From an uncultured Eubacteriales bacterium (lineage in GTDB: Bacteria; Bacillota; Clostridia; Christensenellales; CAG-138), in assembly GCA_900544965.1 (NCBI GenBank), contig UQXE01000034.1, positions 1-17,104 of the forward strand: a stretch of 17,104 nt of DNA, read 5' to 3'. The notes beneath the pieces were generated by a model. That model did not search any database and was not told where the DNA came from. It saw nothing but the letters and a program-made list of their open reading frames with translations. Made by a program: the position numbers and the translations under genes. This document shows positions 1 to 5,312 of this stretch, one piece after another. Numbering within the stretch: position 1 is the first letter of the stretch; each line of letters starts with the position of its first letter.

Positions 1-48
1 AGCAAAAGCCGGCCTGATAGTTGCTTGCAACCGAAGGCCGGCTTTTGC
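1..48. repeat. Large inverted repeat (hairpin), probably a terminator
   Basis: Bases 2-15 and 35-48 are perfect 14-bp inverted repeats, including the GCCGGC core flanked by AAAA/TTTT. Inside lies a second short stem, GTTGC/GCAAC, at 20-24 and 27-31 with a TT turn. The A-tract on one arm and T-tract on the other would let it act as an intrinsic terminator in either direction, most likely for a gene outside the window to the left. It abuts the tandem repeat that follows, so it may instead be part of a repeat cluster. Confidence 0.6.
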
Positions 49-160
49 GGGTTAAACTCGCGATGCGCTGATCAAGCGCTTCGCGAAAGGCCTCATGGCC
101 GCATTTACGGGTTAAGCTCGCTAAGTGCTGAACAAGCACGATGCGAATCGCCTATGGCCT
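41..160. repeat. Two tandem 60-bp degenerate repeats, each with a hairpin
   Basis: Unit 1 is 41-100 and unit 2 is 101-160; by eye they match at about 46 of 60 positions. Both contain CGGGTTAA, then a short stem-loop, then a GGCC/ATGGCC end. The stem-loop is GCGCT-GATCA-AGCGC in unit 1 and GTGCT-GAACA-AGCAC in unit 2, so one C-G pair has become a T-A pair with pairing kept. A third hairpin, CGGGCTT (167-173) with AAGCCCG (184-190), follows directly. Confidence 0.6.
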
Positions 161-208
161 TTTTTGCGGGCTTTGCCGCACGGAAGCCCGAATGGCGGGA
201 AGCAATAT

Positions 209-252
209 CCGTAACCTCAACAAAGCAGCTAAACCCCTTTGTTGACACGCTG
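209..252. repeat. Dispersed 44-bp hairpin repeat, copy A
   Basis: The element starts with CCGTAACCTCAA, has a 21-bp variable middle and ends with TTGACACGCTG. A second copy with the same ends and spacing lies at 16973-17016. TCAACAAAG (217-225) and CTTTGTTGA (237-245) form a perfect 9-bp stem around an 11-nt loop. Copy B keeps the stem with one compensatory change and one mismatch. The two copies match at about 34 of 44 positions. Confidence 0.65.
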
Positions 253-430
253 CAAACTCTGAAGAGGTACCGTTATCTGTAAAAGTTAAGAGCTCCTCTG
301 GCCTGCATCAGTGTTTATGTCCTTACAGGCTATAGGCGCTGATTGATTACGTTTTCCTGCGTATCGATTCATAATCATATATGGAAGCAGCCGCTGTGCA
401 AAAGATTCTTCTCTAAAACCGTATATCAAA

Positions 431-455
431 CGGCGCGGCATAAACCGCCGCGCCG
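431..455 (-). terminator. Terminator of the CotH-VTC-DUF4956 operon
   Basis: CGGCGCGGC (431-439) and GCCGCGCCG (447-455) form a perfect 9-bp GC-rich stem with a 7-nt loop. It lies about 35 nt past the stop codon of the DUF4956 gene in the minus direction. The minus-strand tail is TTTGATATACGGTTTT, a modest T-tract. In the plus direction ATTCATTTTTA follows, so it may be weakly bidirectional. Confidence 0.7.
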
Positions 456-490
456 CTATTCATTTTTATTGAAACAAACGCGTATTCAAT

Positions 491-1174
491 TTACATCGCC
501 ATATCGCCATGATGGCTGATAAGCGTTGCGTCGTATACGCCCTCGATTTTGAGCAATTTATCTACAAACCCTGTTTCCGAATCCTTAAGGCGCAGCTCAA
601 GGGTCATCTCTATTCCGTCGCGCTGTACGGTTTTGCTCTTGAGTTTTGTTTTGGGCAGCTTGGCGACAAACTGCTTTACTACAGATCCCGCGCTTTCATG
701 ATAATGTATTATCAAAAGGTACGACTCGGTTGACCTGAACCTTACAAGGCTGATTATAATCAGGAATACGCCTATGGAGATGGCCGAGATTATAGCCACA
801 TCATAGAACCTGGTGCCAATAGCGATGCCTTCGCCTACAGCCCAGAACATGAACACCGTATCGATGGGGTCCTTTACCGCCGTACGGAATCTGATTATCG
901 ACAGGGCGCCGACCATGCCCAGGCTGAGCACAAGGCTGTTGTTTATGAGCATCAGCATCAGCGACGTTACCAGGGTAAGCATTATAAGGCTGATATTGAA
1001 GTTGCGCGAATACATGACGCCGGCAAAGGTTTTCTTATAAATTAAGAAAATAAATATGCCCACAGCCAGCGCTAGCACAAGCGTTAACAGCACCTGCAGC
1101 GGGCTTATCGTCGTAGATATCAGGTCTGACAGACCCAGTCCTCCGGTCGTGCCGGCAGCGTCGGAAAATAGCAT
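491..1174 (-). CDS. DUF4956 family membrane protein
   Basis: This is a 227-residue integral membrane protein of the DUF4956 family, whose function is unknown. Hydrophobic segments lie at about 24-46, 61-80, 105-120 and 124-145. The family's hallmark, SLGMVGALSIIRFRTAVKD at about 84-102, is intact and rich in charged residues next to membrane segments. The last 80 or so residues form a soluble alpha/beta-looking tail. The start at 1174 is chosen because GGAGG sits 5 nt upstream; a start 45 nt earlier has no such site. It is the third gene of the CotH-VTC-DUF4956 operon, 94 nt after the VTC gene, and may also have its own promoter (1211-1239). In other bacteria DUF4956 genes often accompany VTC-domain and CotH genes, so a role as membrane partner or channel of the VTC enzyme is a reasonable inference. 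Family call is firm; function is not. Confidence 0.85.
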   Translation of the reverse strand: MLFSDAAGTTGGLGLSDLISTTISPLQVLLTLVLALAVGIFIFLIYKKTFAGVMYSRNFNISLIMLTLVTSLMLMLINNSLVLSLGMVGALSIIRFRTAVKDPIDTVFMFWAVGEGIAIGTRFYDVAIISAISIGVFLIIISLVRFRSTESYLLIIHYHESAGSVVKQFVAKLPKTKLKSKTVQRDGIEMTLELRLKDSETGFVDKLLKIEGVYDATLISHHGDMAM

Positions 1175-1210
1175 CGTTGTGTCCTCCAAATAAATTGTAT
1201 CGGTTGTACA

Positions 1211-1239
1211 TTTGTACATCAGTTAACATTTTACGTCAA
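1211..1239 (-). promoter_or_regulatory. Candidate internal promoter for the DUF4956 gene
   Basis: On the minus strand TTGACG (1234-1239) and TACAAA (1211-1216) are separated by exactly 17 nt. They match the sigma-A -35 box at 5 of 6 and the -10 box at 4 of 6 positions. The site lies in the 94-nt gap between the VTC and DUF4956 genes, with a start point expected near 1204. The -10 overlaps a duplicated palindrome TGTACA-TT-TGTACA (on the plus strand, 1205-1218), which could be an operator. Confidence 0.4.
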
Positions 1240-1268
1240 TTTCCAGGTTATCTCAATACTTTTTTTGC

Positions 1269-1958
1269 CTATAGCTCATACTTCCTGCAAAAGACATACT
1301 TGCTTATTGCGCTCCTGTCCGCGGCGCCCGTCTGGATCAATCCCCGTATATACGAGGGGAGGTATTTATTATACTTTACCTCAAGAACCATATCGTAGCC
1401 ATCTATTACGGGATAGGTGGGCAGATCCCTGTTAAAAAGATCCGCACTACGATGGGCTGTACGTATATCCTTGTCAAAGGTTATCCTTACATCTTCAACT
1501 GGAAATACATACGCTTCGCGCACATAATCAACGATTACGGCCGGTTTCAGCCTTCTAAGCCTGAACTCAGCGTACATCTCATGCGCAAACTCTTCGGGCC
1601 TTGATATCAGGAAACCATAGCTGCCGCCCAAGAGCGCGCCGCACTCCTCCCTGCTAAGCCCGATGGATTCCTTCAGGATATATCCATTGTCTTTGTTCTT
1701 CCTTTCAAGCTTTATAACCTCATCCGAAAGGCCGTATATCCGCAGGCGCACCTTGCTCCTCCCGTCAAAGCCTGATAATTTGTCCCTCATGGCGCTGTCT
1801 TCCGGATCATCGAAATACAGGCTGCGGATCCTGTATTCACCATACTCGTTGGCATTCTCATCGGCAGACATGGTTTTCCTCAGCCGTTGTGAAAGAAGCA
1901 TGTATTCGCCTTCGTTTATATAGTACTTTATCTCGTGCCGGTATCCGGGCTTTTTCAT
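1269..1958 (-). CDS. VTC-domain polyphosphate polymerase-like protein
   Basis: The protein has 229 residues and consists almost entirely of a VTC domain, a triphosphate-tunnel-fold domain. In yeast Vtc4 this domain makes polyphosphate from ATP inside a tunnel lined with basic residues. The expected tunnel motifs appear in order: RHEIKYYI (7-14), YRIRSLYFDD (42-51), KVRLRIYG (69-76), IKLERKNK (82-89), FDKDIR (161-166), LEVKYNKYLP (192-201) and SAISKY (216-221). The paired arginines of RLR, the ERK lysine and the acidic EVK glutamate correspond to residues needed for catalysis in the yeast enzyme, so it looks active. It has no membrane segment, so it must rely on a partner, plausibly the DUF4956 protein. 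The gene starts 12 nt after the CotH gene stop, with a weak AGGACGGTG site overlapping that stop, which points to translational coupling. The substrate and product in this organism are inferred from the family. Confidence 0.88.
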   Translation of the reverse strand: MKKPGYRHEIKYYINEGEYMLLSQRLRKTMSADENANEYGEYRIRSLYFDDPEDSAMRDKLSGFDGRSKVRLRIYGLSDEVIKLERKNKDNGYILKESIGLSREECGALLGGSYGFLISRPEEFAHEMYAEFRLRRLKPAVIVDYVREAYVFPVEDVRITFDKDIRTAHRSADLFNRDLPTYPVIDGYDMVLEVKYNKYLPSYIRGLIQTGAADRSAISKYVFCRKYEL

Positions 1959-1970
1959 CGTTTCACCGTC

Positions 1971-4892
1971 CTATCCCTGAGTTGCCGGGGCGCTGCCCGG
2001 GATGCCGAACAGTTCAACGCACTTCTCGCTTGAAAGCCCGAAATACTGCTTGAGGTGGTAGACAAAGTATGGCTTTCTTGCGTCTGCAAAGTCGTTAATC
2101 CTGTTAACGGACCTTTCCCAGCCCTCAAACGACATTTCACTCCACAGCTGGGTGTCCCGCTTCATTTCCTCACGTATGTTGCCCGACAGCTCGGCTACGC
2201 GCGACTTCAAGTTCTCGGGCGAGAACACCACGTCGGCCATCTTCGCGCATTTTTGCAAAAATAGTTCCTTGAATTCGGGGTTCTTCAGCAGGCCCAGTAT
2301 AAGCGTGGTTGAAAACCCCTTCCCGACTCCGTGGCCCGCGGGATTCAGGTATTTTGCAACCGCGTCAAGCTGGTAGCCGCGCATACCGTTTATGCTGGCG
2401 TTCATGGCCCAGCAGAAGTCATACGCTATCCACTGCCACTTTCTCCCTGGCGCTCTCCAGAACTTGATGTTGCCCGTGTCGCTGTTTGCTACGTATATCT
2501 GCATTGCAGTATACTCAGCAAAGTTGTCTACGTCAACCTGTTCGCATACATATTCATAGTTCTCCCTATTTGACATGTCATGCGTCTTCACATACTCAAG
2601 CAGATCAAGATAGTCCTCATTGCTCCCGTTGAGCACATAGCCCGCCTTATTGCCGTTCCCCACCAGCAGGTCAATGCTGTCAGGGTCCTGTATGCCGTAA
2701 TGCTGGGCCAGATAATGCACCGTTACCTTCTCCCGCAGATTGTATACCCCACGGTAATTACCGTTTACATATACAACGCACTGCCTGTACGCCTGCACCG
2801 CCAGATCGGTATGCTCATCCAGCAGGCTGGTTATCGTAACGTCGCGTATCCTTGAGATAGTGCTCTCCTGTCCGGAAGCCCTGAGTATCAGAGACTTATA
2901 ATCGCCGAAGTCGCGGCTGTCAAAGAAATTATGATAAAACCTTGAGTTTCCGTACCCCGCACGGGCAATCAGCGCAAGCCCCTTCTGCTCCTTCTGCCGC
3001 GAGTACGCGCCAAAAATTCTAACAACTCCGTCGTCGCCGTATTCATAGGCCCCGCTCCCGTCGATCAGGTCAAAGTGGGCGGGTATCTCTATCTCCTGGC
3101 TGTAGTTTTCATATATGTTGTCAAAATCCGACTGCTCGGTTGCAATGGATATCACTGGGATTGTATGCGGGCTGTCGATAAGGTAAGTGGCTGTGGCCGC
3201 GTCGCTCTCCAGCATGCCGTTTGCATATGATACGGCGCGCAGCGTGCATGTTTTTTGAATGGCAATGGGGCCGGTGTACTGGGCATCCGACTGGTTTGGA
3301 ACCGATCCGTCCAGCGTATAGTACACCGTACAGCCCTCCGGTACCCTGATGCTTACCTGCTGCGAACCTGAATACGCGCCCGTCTGAACTGTAATCTCCG
3401 GCTTTTGAGCGTAGCCGCTTGAGAAGCCCGTGTTGGCGGATCCGGGTGTTGGGGTTTTAAATACTCCATAGCTTCCGCCGCCGTCTCTCCCTATGCTCTG
3501 GTCGGCGCGAAACCTGGCCGCGGAAAGCTTATCGACCAGCTTGCCGTCAGGCGCATATAAAAAGACTGCCTCGCCGGCGGCAGACAGTTTGAAATTCGCC
3601 TCCAGGCCTTCCACATCCTCGCCGGTGCAGGGTATCGCCAAGTATCCGCCTGGCGGAATCGTAACATCCGGAAACGTCCACTTGGCAGGATTCTTCGCGC
3701 TGTCCGTAAGGCTATAGCCCAAAAGGCTTATCCCCTCAGCCCCGCGGTTATGAAGCTCCACCCAGTCGGGGTAATCGCTACGGTCTGAAACCTTTACACT
3801 GTAATTGGCCCCCATCATTTCGGATATATACAGGTCGCCCGTCGCCGCGGAGTTGGCCGACTGAAGCAGCGCATAGCTGGACTCGGAATTCTGCATGCCT
3901 GGCGTGGGCTGCCTGCTCGCCGCAAATTCGCCCGTACCGTCGGGAATTCTAGCCATTGAGACGTCGGTTTCCTGCTTTGAATAGGAATAGCTGTCTATAA
4001 GCGAACCGCCCTGATCTGACAGCGCCACATCCTCCTCGTAAGCGCGGAGGCCAAATGGGACATGCACCTCTCCGTTTTCCATCCTGCCCTCCTCGCCGGA
4101 GCAGAATATAAGGAGATAGCCTCCCGCCTGGATGACGGTTCCATCAGGCAGTTGGGCCTTCATCCTGTTTCCCAGGTCATCGGATACATAGAAACCGCTT
4201 AAATCAATTTCCTTGTCCGTTGAGTTAAACAGCTCAATCCAATCCGAATAATTTCCGTTATAATCCGCTATGGTAGAAGCGTTTGACGCCATAAACTCGT
4301 TGATATATAGCCCCTCGATGGATTTATCCGCTCCCTTGCTCTCCAGGTAGTCCTTAAACGCCTGAACTCCTTCGTCTGTGTTGGGGAAACCTGGAGTCGG
4401 CGAGCCAAATTCAACCCACAGCCCGTTCGCCGCGTCCTTTCCAAGCGAAGACCCGCTGGAGGTCGCCCTTAGCGCAAGGCTTTCTATTATCCGTCCGGTT
4501 GTGTCCATGAGCACCAGATCGTCCGTAGAGGACAGCTTAAACGGGGCGTAAAGCCCGTCGCGGGTTTCGCCGCAGCAAAATACGACCAAATAACCGTTCG
4601 CTTCTATTACCGTGCCCTGTGGAAATACATATTTAACGCCCGAAAGCGCGTCGTCGCTAAGCCCCCATCCGGATATGTCGGCGCTTTCATTTGAGCCGTT
4701 ATAAAGCTCGACCCAATCGTAAAACTTGCCCTCGGGGTCGGGAAATAACCCCTTGTTGGACGTCATAACCTCATTTATCGATATTGAATAGCTTGATACC
4801 CCTTCCGAACCCGAGTTGCCTATGACCCATACGACCATAAACACGAATGCGGCGACAAGGACTATTGATATTAAAAACTTGCCGACCTTCAT
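1971..4892 (-). CDS. Membrane-anchored LTD x3 / CotH kinase-like protein
   Basis: This 973-residue exported protein begins with an uncleaved-looking N-terminal membrane anchor (about 5-24). Three lamin-tail-like (LTD) beta domains follow at roughly 36-150, 193-335 and 365-490; each has the INE/ISE start, the DWVELYN-type motif (DWIELFN, DWVELHN) and a GYL-(V/L/A)-I/V-(F/P)C-x-GE segment. A beta domain like those at chitobiase C-termini follows (about 495-575, VYYTLDGSVP), then a CotH kinase-like domain (about 580-930). CotH motifs include GVYNLREKV, VDVDNFAEY, NSDTGN and IAYDFCWAMN. CotH of Bacillus phosphorylates spore-coat proteins, an atypical kinase activity. Here the usual second aspartate after the DFx aspartate (Asp825) appears as Cys827, so activity is uncertain. 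The start is chosen at 4892, because GGGAGG lies 7 nt upstream and the anchor follows directly. First gene of the operon with the VTC and DUF4956 genes. Confidence 0.88.
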   Translation of the reverse strand: MKVGKFLISIVLVAAFVFMVVWVIGNSGSEGVSSYSISINEVMTSNKGLFPDPEGKFYDWVELYNGSNESADISGWGLSDDALSGVKYVFPQGTVIEANGYLVVFCCGETRDGLYAPFKLSSTDDLVLMDTTGRIIESLALRATSSGSSLGKDAANGLWVEFGSPTPGFPNTDEGVQAFKDYLESKGADKSIEGLYINEFMASNASTIADYNGNYSDWIELFNSTDKEIDLSGFYVSDDLGNRMKAQLPDGTVIQAGGYLLIFCSGEEGRMENGEVHVPFGLRAYEEDVALSDQGGSLIDSYSYSKQETDVSMARIPDGTGEFAASRQPTPGMQNSESSYALLQSANSAATGDLYISEMMGANYSVKVSDRSDYPDWVELHNRGAEGISLLGYSLTDSAKNPAKWTFPDVTIPPGGYLAIPCTGEDVEGLEANFKLSAAGEAVFLYAPDGKLVDKLSAARFRADQSIGRDGGGSYGVFKTPTPGSANTGFSSGYAQKPEITVQTGAYSGSQQVSIRVPEGCTVYYTLDGSVPNQSDAQYTGPIAIQKTCTLRAVSYANGMLESDAATATYLIDSPHTIPVISIATEQSDFDNIYENYSQEIEIPAHFDLIDGSGAYEYGDDGVVRIFGAYSRQKEQKGLALIARAGYGNSRFYHNFFDSRDFGDYKSLILRASGQESTISRIRDVTITSLLDEHTDLAVQAYRQCVVYVNGNYRGVYNLREKVTVHYLAQHYGIQDPDSIDLLVGNGNKAGYVLNGSNEDYLDLLEYVKTHDMSNRENYEYVCEQVDVDNFAEYTAMQIYVANSDTGNIKFWRAPGRKWQWIAYDFCWAMNASINGMRGYQLDAVAKYLNPAGHGVGKGFSTTLILGLLKNPEFKELFLQKCAKMADVVFSPENLKSRVAELSGNIREEMKRDTQLWSEMSFEGWERSVNRINDFADARKPYFVYHLKQYFGLSSEKCVELFGIPGSAPATQG

Positions 4893-4940
4893 CAACATTC
4901 CTCCCATATTGCGCGGGCCATATTCTGCCCGTCTCAGGGT

Positions 4941-4949
4941 AGTATAGCA
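4941..4949 (-). promoter_or_regulatory. Extended -10 promoter of the CotH-VTC-DUF4956 operon
   Basis: The minus strand reads TGCTATACT, an extended -10 with 5 of 6 matches to TATAAT, giving a start near 4934 and a leader of about 42 nt before the CotH start. No clear -35 box stands 17 nt upstream, as is common for extended -10 promoters. An alternative pair, TTGACG (4983-4988) and TATTTT (4960-4965) spaced by 17 nt, lies just upstream. Confidence 0.5.
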
Positions 4950-5075
4950 CAAATATGGGAAAATATCATTGCAATAAAAACTCGTCAAAGAATTTTTACA
5001 ATTAGGCCCGCGGCCGCGCATCTGCGCTTCAATATTGCGCCACAAATTATTTCCAATTTTATTACAGCTATTACG

Positions 5076-5104
5076 TTGACATGTTTCATCCCGCTGCCTA
5101 CAAT
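5076..5104 (+). promoter_or_regulatory. Sigma-A promoter of clpB
   Basis: TTGACA (5076-5081), a 17-nt spacer and TACAAT (5099-5104) give 11 of 12 matches to the vegetative consensus. The expected start point is near 5111, about 200 nt before the clpB start codon, leaving a long leader that contains the 5170-5185 hairpin. No other plus-strand gene lies between, so clpB is the likely target. Confidence 0.75.
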
Positions 5105-5312
5105 AATTATATAAAAACCGCTCATTGTGTTGGACTACATATGGTTTTGCCTGAGCAATGCGGCCGCCCCTGCCGCCGACGGCAGCTTAAAGCCAATTTG
5201 CCGTAGACGTCTATTATAATCATTTTTCGTCAAACATAATGGTAACAGCCAGGATTCTTGAATGGAGCTGAACCTTGCTCCAAAACCTGAATCCGTCCAG
5301 GAGGTGTTATTT

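Larger units (their letters stand above)
49..490. other. Gene-poor region left of the DUF4956 gene
   Basis: No convincing protein gene is seen here. A plus-strand open frame of 85 codons at 25-282 lies entirely over the repeat units, has no ribosome binding site and resembles no protein I know. I treat it as repeat sequence rather than a gene, although its frame is discussed among the findings. Bases 253-420 are unremarkable and of lower GC, with nothing I can identify. A terminator for the minus-strand operon occupies 431-455. Confidence 0.5.
4893..5312. other. Divergent intergenic region, CotH operon / clpB
   Basis: The 420 nt hold promoters for both directions, described separately, and no gene. 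A small hairpin, CTGCCG-CCGA-CGGCAG (5170-5185), lies in the presumed clpB leader without a T-tract. A second perfect TATAAT (5215-5220) has no good -35 at 16-18 nt. I see no CIRCE inverted repeat (TTAGCACTC/GAGTGCTAA). Only one half-match to a CtsR heptad, GTCAAA, occurs at 5229-5234, without its tandem partner. Confidence 0.6.

Noticed and set aside
25..282. 85-codon plus-strand open frame at the left end
   Set aside because: It has no ribosome binding site, covers the hairpin repeats throughout and shows internal repetition that matches the DNA repeats; I kept it as repeat sequence and only noted the conserved frame.
5215..5220. Second clpB promoter based on a perfect TATAAT
   Set aside because: No acceptable -35 at 16-18 nt and no TG extension; the promoter at 5076-5104 is far better.
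5228..5240. Possible CtsR operator upstream of clpB
   Set aside because: Only one approximate heptad (GTCAAA preceded by C) is present; the second tandem heptad at 3-nt spacing is missing.
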